DNA from: Nitrospinae bacterium CG11_big_fil_rev_8_21_14_0_20_45_15
GTDB taxonomy: Bacteria > Nitrospinota > Nitrospinia > Nitrospinales > VA-1
Reading direction: 5' to 3'
DNA length: 52,785 bases
Assembly (NCBI GenBank): GCA_002787235.1
Contig: PCWG01000035.1
Span: forward strand, 165,109-217,893
The position numbers and the translations under genes are program-made. The notes beneath the pieces are model-generated. The model made no database searches and was not told the origin of the DNA. It worked only from the letters and a program-made list of their open reading frames with translations. The first letter of the stretch is position 1, and every line of letters begins with the position of its first letter. Below, in pieces: positions 33,709 to 42,357 of this stretch.

Positions 33709-35451
33709 CAGCTCATCATGCATGGGAAGGAAAAAGGTTTCCTGACCTATGAGGAAGTGAATGATGTGCTTCCATCGCATGTGGTTGCCCCTGAACAAAT
33801 TGACGACTTGATGCACTTATTCGGCGAAAACGACATTATTATTGTCGACAGTGCCGCCAAAGGTGAAAAACTCATTGCATCGAAGGACAATGGAGATATC
33901 GATGATGACGATGACGATCTTTCCTCAGACGATGAAGAAGAGGAAACCGTCACCAAAGCGGAAAGCGTAAGCATTGATGATCCGGTCAGAATGTATCTTC
34001 GCGAAATGGGTACAATTTCTCTTCTCACACGTGAAGGCGAAGTCACCATTGCCAAGTTGATTGAAGAAGGACAAAACGAAGTGCTGTTTGCGGTCGCGAA
34101 TTGCTCTATCACCCTTCGTGAAATATTGCTCATGAACGAACAGGTCAAAAACGAAGAACGTTATATTTTTGACTTGATCAAGACCTCTGAAAATGAGGAA
34201 AGCAAAGTTCACACTGAAAAAGATGTTATTAAAAAATTCCTTAAGCAAGTCAGAAACTTCAAAACTCAGGAACAGAAATTAGTCAAAATTTCCGAGCGTC
34301 TGGCCGAATGTAAAACGCAGGACAAAGTTCGCGAAAGCTGGGCACAGAAACAGTCTGAGCAACAAAAAGCAATGGCCGACTGTCTGCGCGAGTTCCATTT
34401 CCATCCTGACATTATGGATAGTATCATTGAGAAAATTTACGAAATTGCCGCACAGTTCCGAATGGCGGGCAAACAGGAAAGGCAACTCGAAAAAGAACTG
34501 AAGATCTCCTTGGCTGATATCAAAAAACTGTCAAACAACTGGGTCAAAAAGAAAAGCGTCAAAGTACCCAGTGGCAAGGTAGTCACTAAAATCCAGTACG
34601 ATGCCCACTTGAAGATGGCGCAAACCGGACGCCGAAAAATTAAAAAAATCGAAAAGGAAACCGATACTTCCAAAGACGATTTGCTGGCTACCGTTCGAGC
34701 AATCGCACGCGGCCGGGTTAAGGACAAAACCGCAAAACGTGAACTGGCCGAAGCCAATCTGCGTCTGGTCGTGAGCATTGCAAAAAAATACACCAATCGC
34801 GGGCTTCAATTCCTAGATTTGATACAAGAAGGAAACATCGGCTTGATGAAAGCTGTTGATAAATTTGAATATCAACGCGGATACAAATTCAGCACCTACG
34901 CTACCTGGTGGATTCGCCAGGCAATCACTCGTGCCATTGCCGATCAGGCCCGCACCATAAGAATTCCGGTGCACATGATAGAAACCATCAACAAGCTCAT
35001 TCGTGTTTCCCGTCACCTGGTTCAGGAATTGGGACGAGAACCCATCCCGGAAGAAATCGCTAAGAAGATGGTTTTGCCCGTCGATAAGGTACGCAAAGTA
35101 TTAAAAATCGCCAAAGAACCTATTTCCCTTGAAACTCCGATCGGCGAAGAAGAGAATAGCCATTTGGGAGACTTCATCGAAGATAAGAAAATAATGTCTC
35201 CCGTCGATGCCGTCGTCAAAAAGAATTTAAAGGAGCAGACCTTAAAAGTACTGTCCACGCTGGCATCCAGAGAAGAAAAAGTATTGCGAAAACGGTTTGG
35301 CATTGGGCTCGATTCTGAACATACGCTTGAAGAAGTTGGGCAGGATTTTTCAGTCACCCGCGAGCGCATCCGTCAGATTGAAGCCAAAGCGTTGAGGAAA
35401 TTGCGACACCCCAGCAGAAGCAAAAAATTGCGCAGTTTTCTCGAAGGTTAA
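33631..35451 (+). CDS. rpoD: RNA polymerase primary sigma factor (sigma-70)
   Basis: A 606-residue housekeeping sigma factor. Region 1.1 (about 24-85) is followed by an Asp/Glu-rich linker (about 87-106), region 1.2 ([22 protein letters not shown]), the non-conserved insert, and region 2 ([39 protein letters not shown]) for -10 recognition and melting. Region 3 follows, then region 4 (VLRKRFGIG ... [20 protein letters not shown]) for -35 recognition. The TTG at 33631 with AAAGGA at 33617-33622 is the best start. ATG at 33673 would lose 14 residues, and the GTG at 33565 reads through duplicated DNA. It is the third gene of the yqeY-dnaG-rpoD cluster. Confidence 0.96.
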   Translation: MTKSSTQDQGDTTPMPTKTSDATEINQLIMHGKEKGFLTYEEVNDVLPSHVVAPEQIDDLMHLFGENDIIIVDSAAKGEKLIASKDNGDIDDDDDDLSSDDEEEETVTKAESVSIDDPVRMYLREMGTISLLTREGEVTIAKLIEEGQNEVLFAVANCSITLREILLMNEQVKNEERYIFDLIKTSENEESKVHTEKDVIKKFLKQVRNFKTQEQKLVKISERLAECKTQDKVRESWAQKQSEQQKAMADCLREFHFHPDIMDSIIEKIYEIAAQFRMAGKQERQLEKELKISLADIKKLSNNWVKKKSVKVPSGKVVTKIQYDAHLKMAQTGRRKIKKIEKETDTSKDDLLATVRAIARGRVKDKTAKRELAEANLRLVVSIAKKYTNRGLQFLDLIQEGNIGLMKAVDKFEYQRGYKFSTYATWWIRQAITRAIADQARTIRIPVHMIETINKLIRVSRHLVQELGREPIPEEIAKKMVLPVDKVRKVLKIAKEPISLETPIGEEENSHLGDFIEDKKIMSPVDAVVKKNLKEQTLKVLSTLASREEKVLRKRFGIGLDSEHTLEEVGQDFSVTRERIRQIEAKALRKLRHPSRSKKLRSFLEG

Positions 35452-35460
35452 ATCCTGCGA

Positions 35461-35503
35461 GTGATATTCTACCTGTGATAAACCACAGGTAGAATATCAT
35501 TTC
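35461..35503 (+). terminator. strong hairpin after rpoD
   Basis: A perfect 16-bp stem (35462-35477 with 35484-35499) encloses the 6-base loop ATAAAC; a G-U pair extends it to 17. It is followed only by TTTC, a poor U-tract. It probably terminates rpoD or protects its 3' end before the tRNA gene starting 38 bp later. Confidence 0.65.
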
Positions 35504-35540
35504 AGCTCTGCCCGTTTGCGGTGGGAGCATTCATTATATC

Positions 35541-35614
35541 GGGCCCATAGCTCAGTTGGTTAGAGCCACCGGCTCATAACCGGTCGGTCCCAGGTTCGAG
35601 TCCTGGTGGGCCCA
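35541..35614 (+). tRNA. tRNA with CAU anticodon, probably tRNA-Ile2
   Basis: A 74-nt cloverleaf: 7-bp acceptor stem (GGGCCCA with TGGGCCC), D arm with AGCTCAGTTGGTTAGAGC, anticodon stem CCGGC...ACCGG around CTCATAA, T arm with GGTTCGAGTCC, and discriminator A at 35614. CCA is not encoded. The CAU anticodon could mean elongator Met, but pairs C4-G69 and C5-G68 are the lysidine synthetase (TilS) determinants of tRNA-Ile2. I therefore favour the AUA-reading isoleucine tRNA. It is not an initiator: position 1-72 is a normal G-C pair. Confidence 0.9.
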
Positions 35615-35663
35615 TCCTTATTCATTAATCGAAATCAACCCTTACTATTCGAGTAATCAGTCA

Positions 35664-36020
35664 ATGAAATCCCTAGCGACAATCACTGAAAAAGAAATCG
35701 AAACTATCAAAATAGCTCTCAATGACGCCATTTCTGATATGAATACAGAGCTCAAAGGAAAAATTTCGGACAAAATGAGGATTTCTACTTTGGAATACAG
35801 GGACAAGTACACACGAGTCTTCGAATCTCTGAAGAAAAATCCTTCGATCTATGCATTGACCGAGTCTGACTTGGATCTCGTCGCAGGGGGACTCAACGAC
35901 GCGATTCAATTGATCGACGAGAATTTGAGCGAGGAAGATGATTTGCCAGAAGAAGATCAGGTGGAAATTCTAAATTACAAAAATGACTGCCTCCGCATTA
36001 TAGATATTTTGGCAGGTTGA
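35664..36020 (+). CDS. small acidic protein with internal duplication, 118 aa
   Basis: The protein consists of two similar halves of about 57 residues: TEKEIETIKIALNDAISDMNTEL followed by LEYRDKYTRVFESL, and TESDLDLVAGGLNDAIQLIDENL followed by LNYKNDCLRIIDIL. Each half looks like a helical hairpin. There is no signal peptide or membrane helix. Family unknown. A perfect terminator follows at 36056-36094. It starts 49 bp after the tRNA and may be cotranscribed with it. Confidence 0.75.
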   Translation: MKSLATITEKEIETIKIALNDAISDMNTELKGKISDKMRISTLEYRDKYTRVFESLKKNPSIYALTESDLDLVAGGLNDAIQLIDENLSEEDDLPEEDQVEILNYKNDCLRIIDILAG

Positions 36021-36055
36021 GTCCGCATTCGAAAATCCTTTAATTGTCAAATTCA

Positions 36056-36094
36056 GACGTCCGCATATTCAAATATGCGGACGTCTTTTTTTTT
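36056..36094 (+). terminator. intrinsic terminator
   Basis: A perfect 13-bp GC-containing stem (36056-36068 with 36073-36085) with loop TCAA is followed by nine T residues (36086-36094). It ends the transcript carrying the 118-residue gene. The convergent small membrane gene ends at 36104, so the hairpin may serve it as well, though without a U-tract on that strand. Confidence 0.93.
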
Positions 36095-36103
36095 AAAAAA
36101 GTT

Positions 36104-36334
36104 TCATCGGCCAAAATTCACATAATATCCGTAGTAGAACATCCAGCCCGTGATTGCCGTTCCCGCAAGCATGCTCAGTATCCAGGCAATTTTACTTTCC
36201 TTTTTTATTCCATTTTTGTCCTCGTACATCAGAGACGCATGAATCATCAAACCCATGCAAAATGAAATGGCCAGAAATGTAAACCCCAAAACAAAAAACA
36301 TAAAAGGAGAAAATTCCATATTACTCCGCATCAT
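36104..36334 (-). CDS. small two-helix membrane protein, 76 aa
   Basis: Two hydrophobic helices (about 9-30 and 48-70) are joined by a charged loop (YEDKNGIKKESK). It overlaps the upstream 69-residue gene by 4 bp, and both lie downstream of pyruvate kinase on the minus strand. It is too small for a known transporter. Function unknown. Confidence 0.6.
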   Translation of the reverse strand: MMRSNMEFSPFMFFVLGFTFLAISFCMGLMIHASLMYEDKNGIKKESKIAWILSMLAGTAITGWMFYYGYYVNFGR

Positions 36335-36540
36335 ATAAAAAATCCCGATTGCGCAATTCCAAAATGAGCCAGAACTTTGGCCAACAAAAACACCCCACCG
36401 ACCACCGCCACGAAAAATACCACCACCTGAAAAAACACTTTCAGAATTTCAAGAGTTCCCCGCTTTTCCTGCCACTTACTGATGACAAACGTACATCCCA
36501 CAACCAGAATCGTAACAACTATATAATTTCTAAGAGACAT
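36331..36540 (-). CDS. small two-helix membrane protein, 69 aa
   Basis: Two hydrophobic segments (about 4-20, YIVVTILVVGCTFVIS; and about 32-55, VFFQVVVFFVAVVGGVFLLA). It begins 15 bp after the pyruvate kinase stop and overlaps the next small gene by 4 bp, so pyk and both small genes are probably one transcript. No family recognised. Confidence 0.6.
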   Translation of the reverse strand: MSLRNYIVVTILVVGCTFVISKWQEKRGTLEILKVFFQVVVFFVAVVGGVFLLAKVLAHFGIAQSGFFI

Positions 36541-36555
36541 AAAACCTTTAATTTT

Positions 36556-37974
36556 CTAGGGAAGTGTTTCAACACGAACCACATTGATCCAGCCAGGACG
36601 ACCCAGAGGTAAGCCTGCAGTGATGATAACGCGATCCCCTTTTTTCAGCAGTCGCTTGCTTTTGATCAATCTAAAAAGTTCTCCAATATCTTCCATCAAA
36701 CTCACCTTGCCATCGACCAGTATAGGAATCGTCCCGCGGACGAGAATCAATCTGCGAGCTTGTGCCTCCGTGGAAGTGAAGGCCAGAATGGATGCTTTCG
36801 GGCGAAACGAAGCAACCGTTTTTGCAGTGCCACCCGATTCGGTAAAAACCACCAATGCGCGTGCCTGCAACCAACCCGCCATCCGTTGCGCTGTCAACGC
36901 CACCCCTCTGGCAATGGGAAGTTTCTTTAAACGTTCCCAGTTTTCCTCTTTTGCGCCAGACTCATTCAAAAATTTCTCAGCGACACAAATCGTTTCCACC
37001 ATCACCTTCACGACAGATAGCGGATGTTTCCCCACCGCAGTTTCGCCGGAAAGCATGACCGCATCCGCCCCCGACATAACCGCATTCGAGACATCCGACA
37101 CTTCCGCCCGGGTTGGTCTGGCATTTTCAATCATAGATTCCAACATCTGAGTCGCTACAATCACAGGGCGTGATTTACGAATACATTCCTTCAAAATACG
37201 ATTCTGGATGATCGGCACTTCGGACAGTGGAATTTCAACACCCAAGTCCCCACGTGCAACCATGACCGCATCGGCCTCTTCAATGATCTCATCCATCCTT
37301 TCAACCGCCTGACGACGCTCGATTTTAGCGATGATTTCCGCCGATCCACCTTTTGCTCGAATCATACGACGGAGCAGTTGAATATCCCGAGCCCGCCCCA
37401 CAAACGAAAGGGCGACGAAATCGACCCCTGCCTGCAAACCAAACTCCAGATCCCTGCGGTCCTTTGGCGTGATCGGGCTTTCGTCGATTTCCGCATCGGG
37501 AAGATTGATGCCTTTGAAATTGGACAACAGCCCACCTTCAGAAACCTTCGTTTCAACACATTTTCCGGAAACCTTTTGAACGCTGACGCAAATTTGCCCG
37601 TCGTTCAGATAAACACGGTCACCCGGAGACACCACTTGATGAAATTTGGCATACTGTACGGGAATTTCATCCCCAACCGGTTTCCCCGTCGTGAACACAC
37701 AGCAGTCGCCCCTCCGCAACTGGACGCTCCCGTTCTTGATCTTGCCAACTCGCATTTTGGGCCCCTGCAAATCTAGCAAAATGCCCAAATAGATTCCCAA
37801 TTCCTTTTCGACCTCGCGAATGTAGCCGATCCATTCCGTTAGAGCTGGGTAAACTCCATGCGATAAATTGAGACGAAAAATATTCACACCCGCCTGTGCC
37901 AAAGCCTTGATCTGTTTTTTTTGCCCGACAGCAGGGCCCAACGTGGCAATGATTTTGGTTAATGGAGGAAGCAT
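36556..37974 (-). CDS. pyk: pyruvate kinase
   Basis: Converts phosphoenolpyruvate and ADP to pyruvate and ATP in glycolysis. A 472-residue, full-length bacterial type. Signatures are TKIIATLGP, IFRLNLSHG, LLDLQGPKMRVG, DVDFVALSF-type GVDFVALSFV, the catalytic IIAKIER, VMVARGDLGVEIP, and PTRAEVSDVSNAVMSGADAVMLSGETAVGK. The C-terminal domain is present. No sign of an extra PEP-utilising C-terminal domain. Its ATG directly abuts the stop of the upstream hydroxylase gene (no gap), so translation is probably coupled. Confidence 0.96.
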   Translation of the reverse strand: MLPPLTKIIATLGPAVGQKKQIKALAQAGVNIFRLNLSHGVYPALTEWIGYIREVEKELGIYLGILLDLQGPKMRVGKIKNGSVQLRRGDCCVFTTGKPVGDEIPVQYAKFHQVVSPGDRVYLNDGQICVSVQKVSGKCVETKVSEGGLLSNFKGINLPDAEIDESPITPKDRRDLEFGLQAGVDFVALSFVGRARDIQLLRRMIRAKGGSAEIIAKIERRQAVERMDEIIEEADAVMVARGDLGVEIPLSEVPIIQNRILKECIRKSRPVIVATQMLESMIENARPTRAEVSDVSNAVMSGADAVMLSGETAVGKHPLSVVKVMVETICVAEKFLNESGAKEENWERLKKLPIARGVALTAQRMAGWLQARALVVFTESGGTAKTVASFRPKASILAFTSTEAQARRLILVRGTIPILVDGKVSLMEDIGELFRLIKSKRLLKKGDRVIITAGLPLGRPGWINVVRVETLP

Positions 37975-38790
37975 TTAGCGTATATCTCCTGAAAAATATG
38001 ACGGTCCTTTGCGCTTAAAAGGCATAAGGAGCAGTTTTAAGAGTCCAACTTCTTCCGGTTTTCTATATTCTGGAACACCAATCACTATATCCGGTTGAAG
38101 TTTCTTTGCACGAGCAATATAAGTACCCAGCCAGCGGTCCCAAAGTGAAAGATTGAAGCCATAGTTCGAATTGGTCTCTGCCCTCTCAACAGAATGATGA
38201 ATGCGATGCATGTCCGGCGTCACAATAACCTTACGCAGAGCCTCCTCCCAATCATCTCGCAGTTTGATATTTGAATGTGAAAATTGCGCCATCCCGTTCA
38301 AAATGGCCTCAAAGATCAATACCGCCACGGGAGATGCACCCAAAGAAAAAATCAAAACAATCTTGAATAAAAGAGAACCCAATATCTCAATCGGATGAAA
38401 ACGTAAACCCGAAGAAACATCCAGATCGAGGTCGGTATGATGAACAATATGGAACTGCCAGAAAAAAGGGATCATATGCACCACAACGTGTTGCACATAA
38501 ATCATGAAGTCTAAAAACACAACCGCGAAAAATATTTCGATGGCAGGAGGAAGCTCCGTCCAGTTCAACATTCCCCATCCTTGCACCTCGGCAAACTGTG
38601 CCGCACCGATAGCCGCAGTCCCTAAAAATAACCGCACCACCAAAATATCGATCCCTGTGATTGCGAGATTAATACCCAATCGACGAAGCTTGGAATCCAC
38701 CGTCGGATGCCGTGGGATCATCGCCTCCAGTGCCAGCATCAAGACAAAAACACCCAAAAAAATGGAAAATCTTATGGTCGCAACGTCCAT
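37975..38790 (-). CDS. fatty acid hydroxylase / sterol desaturase superfamily membrane protein
   Basis: A 271-residue integral membrane di-iron protein with about four to five helices. The histidine boxes are complete: H101-x-x-x-H105 (HVVVH), H114-x-x-H-H118 (HIVHH) and H195-x-x-H-H199 (HRIHH). These bind the two irons that activate O2 for hydroxylation or desaturation of a lipid. The substrate cannot be told. Bacterial members include sterol and hopanoid modifying enzymes and carotenoid hydroxylases. It is cotranscribed with pyk without a gap. Confidence 0.93.
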   Translation of the reverse strand: MDVATIRFSIFLGVFVLMLALEAMIPRHPTVDSKLRRLGINLAITGIDILVVRLFLGTAAIGAAQFAEVQGWGMLNWTELPPAIEIFFAVVFLDFMIYVQHVVVHMIPFFWQFHIVHHTDLDLDVSSGLRFHPIEILGSLLFKIVLIFSLGASPVAVLIFEAILNGMAQFSHSNIKLRDDWEEALRKVIVTPDMHRIHHSVERAETNSNYGFNLSLWDRWLGTYIARAKKLQPDIVIGVPEYRKPEEVGLLKLLLMPFKRKGPSYFSGDIR

Positions 38791-39364
38791 TGAATCGATC
38801 CCAAAAATATTGTTAGAAAAACGTTATCGGGCATGATCACCCTCAAATCAGAAACTTTACTCATAAGAAAGGATTCCGCACTGCTTTTTTCTTTCGGGTC
38901 ACTCACTATAAGACTAGATTCCATTTATTCTACTATGAAAAGGCCCTGTGTCCCAAACATCCTTGCCATAAATAAATCTAGCCCAGACGATGCCAGAAGT
39001 CAGAAAATTCCAGGTTACAAAATAAAATAAATTTTTATCATTTTTTTTAACTTTTCTATTGCCAGACAGATATTAAAGCCTTAACCTTGAAGAAGGCTCT
39101 TATATATTAGAAGGTTTACATTTCCATTGAAATCCAGGATGTTATTCTATATAATCCCTTAATTTATAGTATTTTACATGAATTTCTCAACAAATATGAA
39201 ATCCTCCAAATTCAATCCTTCGGGAAATATTTGAAGGTAGCTACCATTATTCTTTGAGAGAGTAAAAATATACAACTTTGATCAGTTTAGGTAAATATCT
39301 GCGGTCACAAAGATTTTTAGACCGTAAAGTTATTGTTAATTTTAATCTTATGGAGGAAGTATTC
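38791..39364. other. 574-bp AT-rich intergenic region
   Basis: The region separates the hydroxylase gene (minus) from the small secreted protein gene (plus). It is very AT-rich. It contains a minor 6-bp stem (AGCCTT...AAGGCT near 39073-39095). No convincing protein gene, tRNA or consensus promoter was seen. An in-frame ATA-rich extension upstream of 39365 is not protein-like. The region is long enough to hold promoters for both genes. Confidence 0.4.
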
Positions 39365-39610
39365 ATGAAAAGAATTCTTTTATTAACAGTTTGCGCCTTG
39401 GCAATGGCCTTATGCGCAACTCCAGCTTTTGCGGCAGATTGCGCGGCTGAAATCGCCGCTCTGACGGCAACCGTTGCGGGTGTGACCGATGCCAGTCTCG
39501 CTTATGAATTGAACTACATGCTGGCTCAGGCGACCAATTTGTGCGGTCAAGGGGATGAAGCAGGAGCAATGAGCATCGTATCCCAAGTAAAAGGCCTCCT
39601 GGGTAACTAA
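39365..39610 (+). CDS. small secreted protein, 81 aa
   Basis: The frame opens at 39278, but the ATG at 39365 is preceded by GGAGG (39352-39356) and begins a perfect signal peptide (MKRILLLTVCALAMALCATPAFA). The mature part is about 58 residues, Ala-rich and helical, with two cysteines (AADCAAEI and TNLCGQGDE), suggesting a disulfide-linked helical hairpin. It ends in a short amphipathic segment (SIVSQVKGLLGN). No family recognised. It lies 67 bp before the large PKD/HYR protein in the same direction. Confidence 0.82.
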   Translation: MKRILLLTVCALAMALCATPAFAADCAAEIAALTATVAGVTDASLAYELNYMLAQATNLCGQGDEAGAMSIVSQVKGLLGN

Positions 39611-39677
39611 AAAAGATTTTGACTCATTAAATTAAAGAATTACTCATTATAAAGAAATAAAGGAGAGGGACAATTAA

Positions 39678-42236
39678 ATGAAACGAACATTAACTTATAA
39701 AAGTGTTTTGGCCGGAGTGTTGGCCTTGGCGTTTTTGTCGATCATGACATCAGACGTCCTGGCCTCGCATTTTCGCGGCGGACACATCACTTGGCAACGT
39801 GTTAGCGGAAACACGGTCGATATCACAATCAAACAATACTGGCGTTGTTGTCCATCCGGGGTTAGCCTTGGAGACGGCACGAACATAGGTGCCGGATCTC
39901 TGATTTTCTCTGGAACCGATTTGAGCGGGGAAGCTGTAGAAATTTATGATCAAACAGTCCGCCATACATACGCAACGGCTGGCCCATACACCATACAACT
40001 TCAACCCGGATGTTGCCGAATCAGTACGCTACAAAATTCACACGATTCTAATTGGAGTGTACAGACCATCCTTGATTTGAGAAACGGTCAACAAGGTTCT
40101 TCGGTTTCCTCTTTGCCTCCTATTCTTCAGGTCGCTAAAGGTCCCAACTCAATCAATCTGGTCGTCGCCGATCCGGACAGTTCCGCCATCACCTGTCGAC
40201 AGGCAACAACGGCTGAGTCTTCTATCACCAGTCCTGTAGGTACGGGTGGCTCACTCGCTGATGTTACCTCCAGTTGTATTTTGAACTGGGATGCCACTAA
40301 TTTTGCAGACAAATCCAAACATGCATTGCAGGTGGCCATCTTCGAAGGCGGTTTGCGAACCTCTTTGGATGTCATCCTGGAAGTCAATGGCGGCCTCGTG
40401 AATAACGATCCACCAACGTGTAATTTGAATGGACCGGCAAACAGCACGGTACCCGTGGGACAAGCTTTCTCGATTTCTGCAACCGGTACCGATCCAGAAG
40501 GCGGCAACCTGACAATAAATCATTTGGGTCTGCCACCGGGTGCGACTCTGAGCCCTGCAACGGGTTCCAGCGTGGCCTCCCCTGCAACGGGAACTGTTAA
40601 CTGGACACCAGCCAGCTCTGGAACGTTTGCAGTAACCCTCACGTTCACGGACAATGGCAACCAAACTTGTCAAACATCATTTGCTGTTACCGTACCCGCT
40701 AACCAACCTCCTGTTGCAAACGCTGGCGCAAGCCAAACGGTTGAGCAAGAGGGTCCTGCAGGTTCTAACGTAACCTTGAACGGAACCGCCTCTTCTGATG
40801 CAGATGGCGATCCATTGACCTACAGCTGGACCGGGCCTTTCGGAACAGCCTCTGGTGCAACACCTACTGTTTTGATGCCTGCTGGAACGAACAACGTAAC
40901 GTTGGTAGTCAACGACGGTACCGTTAATTCCGCTCCTGCAACAACAAGCGTTACCGTACAAGACACGATTGCTCCTGTTGTAACCGCTCCGGCGGATGTA
41001 ACAGCTGAAGCGACCGGCCCACAAACGGCAGTAGCAATTGGTACCGCTACAGCTACCGATGCGGTTGGCGTTGTTTCTATCTCAAGTGATGCTCCTGCAG
41101 ACTACACCGCAAGCACCACGACAGTTGTCACCTGGACGGCTTGTGATGCGGCGGGCAATTGTGGAACCGCTACACAAAACGTCACCATCGTTGATACGAC
41201 TGCTCCAGTTGTAACCGCTCCGGCGGATGTAACGGTTGAAGCAACCGGTCCACAAACGGCAGTGGCTATCGGTTCCGCTACGGCGACCGATGCGGTTGGC
41301 GTTGTTTCTACCGTTAATGATGCTCCTGCAGACTACACCGCAAGCACCACAACGGTTGTCACCTGGACGGCTTGTGATGCGGCGGGCAATTGTGGAACCG
41401 CTACACAAAATGTAACGGTACAAGACACAACAGCTCCTGTCATCACAGCTCCGGCTGATATCACCACAGCGGCTACGGGTCCATTGACACCCGTCAGCAC
41501 TGGAACGGCGACAGCAACTGATGCGGTTGGCGTTGCTTCTATCACCAGCGATCAACCTGCTGGCTTCCCGGTAGACGCTACCACTGTTGTGACATGGACG
41601 GCTTGTGACGCGGCGGGCAACTGCTCCTCTGCAACACAAAACGTTACAATCGATCCTTTCGTTCTTGACCTGACTGTCACCAAAGCCAAGTTGAAATTGC
41701 ATCACGATGGCGATAAGGACAAAGACAAGGATAAAGACAATGACCGTGGTCCGAAAGACTGGATGCAAGTTTCCGGTACGTTCAGCGAATTTGCTAACGG
41801 CGACGGCTTGAACTTCACTTCCGAGACTGTGATCATCACCATTGATGGTTTGAGCTGGACCCTTCCTGCAGGTTCCTTCGTTGCCAGAACATCTGACCAC
41901 GACAAGGATAAGGATTCGGACGGCAAAACGACATGGAAGTACAAAGGTCCGAAATCGGGTCTGAGTGAAGTCACGTTTGATTCCAATGGCAAGTTCAAGA
42001 TCAAAGTAAAACGAATGGATCTCAGTGCTATTCCTTTTGGTGTAGCGCAACCTTTGACGATCCGAATCGGTAATGATCTTGGCGAAACCACTGTCACCTT
42101 TAACACCGGTCGTGGGCATGATGGCGACAAGGATAAAGACAAGGACAGAGGCAAGAGCAAAGCAAAAAAAGCACCTGCTAAAGCAAAAAAAGCACCTGCA
42201 AAAGCAAAAGCACCTGCTAAAGCAGTAAAGAAGTAA
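39678..42236 (+). CDS. large secreted PKD/HYR adhesin-like protein, 852 aa
   Basis: A signal peptide (1-29, ending SDVLA) is followed by an unknown N-terminal domain (30-235, with SHFRGGHITWQ and a CC pair), an Ig-like/cadherin-like region (about 245-340), a PKD domain (about 345-428) and three HYR repeats of 77 residues (about 429-659). Each HYR carries TAPADVTxxATGP ... VVTWTACDAAGNC. An Asp-Lys tract (near 675-690), a beta domain shared with the gene at 43211, a second Asp-Lys tract and a Lys-Ala-Pro tail (KAPAKAKKAPAKAKAPAK) end the protein. No membrane anchor or sorting motif is seen, so it is probably exported to the surface or matrix. Shine-Dalgarno AGGAGAGG precedes the ATG. Confidence 0.88.
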   Translation: MKRTLTYKSVLAGVLALAFLSIMTSDVLASHFRGGHITWQRVSGNTVDITIKQYWRCCPSGVSLGDGTNIGAGSLIFSGTDLSGEAVEIYDQTVRHTYATAGPYTIQLQPGCCRISTLQNSHDSNWSVQTILDLRNGQQGSSVSSLPPILQVAKGPNSINLVVADPDSSAITCRQATTAESSITSPVGTGGSLADVTSSCILNWDATNFADKSKHALQVAIFEGGLRTSLDVILEVNGGLVNNDPPTCNLNGPANSTVPVGQAFSISATGTDPEGGNLTINHLGLPPGATLSPATGSSVASPATGTVNWTPASSGTFAVTLTFTDNGNQTCQTSFAVTVPANQPPVANAGASQTVEQEGPAGSNVTLNGTASSDADGDPLTYSWTGPFGTASGATPTVLMPAGTNNVTLVVNDGTVNSAPATTSVTVQDTIAPVVTAPADVTAEATGPQTAVAIGTATATDAVGVVSISSDAPADYTASTTTVVTWTACDAAGNCGTATQNVTIVDTTAPVVTAPADVTVEATGPQTAVAIGSATATDAVGVVSTVNDAPADYTASTTTVVTWTACDAAGNCGTATQNVTVQDTTAPVITAPADITTAATGPLTPVSTGTATATDAVGVASITSDQPAGFPVDATTVVTWTACDAAGNCSSATQNVTIDPFVLDLTVTKAKLKLHHDGDKDKDKDKDNDRGPKDWMQVSGTFSEFANGDGLNFTSETVIITIDGLSWTLPAGSFVARTSDHDKDKDSDGKTTWKYKGPKSGLSEVTFDSNGKFKIKVKRMDLSAIPFGVAQPLTIRIGNDLGETTVTFNTGRGHDGDKDKDKDRGKSKAKKAPAKAKKAPAKAKAPAKAVKK
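40962..41654 (+). repeat. three 231-bp tandem HYR-encoding units
   Basis: Units begin near 40962, 41193 and 41424, each 231 bp (77 codons). Units 1 and 2 are nearly identical at the DNA level; unit 3 has diverged. They encode in-frame HYR domains, so unequal crossing-over could change the repeat number. Confidence 0.85.
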
Positions 42237-42243
42237 TCTGGAA

Positions 42244-42326
42244 TCAGGCCTTTGGGAAGTTTTCCTAAAGGCCTGAAGCTGTAAAAATTGATGGGAGGGA
42301 CGGAATTCCGTCTCTCCCATTTTTTA
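42244..42326 (+). terminator. two successive hairpins, the second a terminator
   Basis: The first hairpin pairs TCAGGCCTTT (42244-42253) with AAAGGCCTGA (42267-42276). The second pairs 42291-42303 (ATGGGAGGGACGG) with 42308-42320 around the loop AATT, with one G-U pair, and is followed by TTTTTTATT. The second is a good intrinsic terminator for the adhesin gene. The first may be a 3' protecting stem. Confidence 0.85.
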
Positions 42327-42357
42327 TTAACGTTCAAAAGTTAGCTGGGGAAATTGA

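Noticed and set aside
35541-35614. Calling the CAU tRNA elongator or initiator methionine
   Set aside because: C4-G69 and C5-G68 are the tRNA-Ile2 determinants for lysidine synthetase, and the normal G1-C72 pair excludes an initiator. Some doubt remains without the full tRNA set of the genome.
39278-39364. Upstream extension of the small secreted protein
   Set aside because: The extension is not protein-like, and the ATG at 39365 has GGAGG and a perfect signal peptide directly after it.
40962-41654. Regular repeats as a possible CRISPR array
   Set aside because: The 231-bp units encode in-frame HYR domains; there are no short direct repeats with unique spacers and no cas genes.
41082-42320. 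Long minus-strand open frame of about 410 codons opposite the PKD/HYR gene
   Set aside because: It is opposite a clear secreted-repeat protein with a good Shine-Dalgarno and signal peptide. The antisense frame is open because of the biased repetitive composition, and its peptide is low-complexity Cys/Arg-rich.
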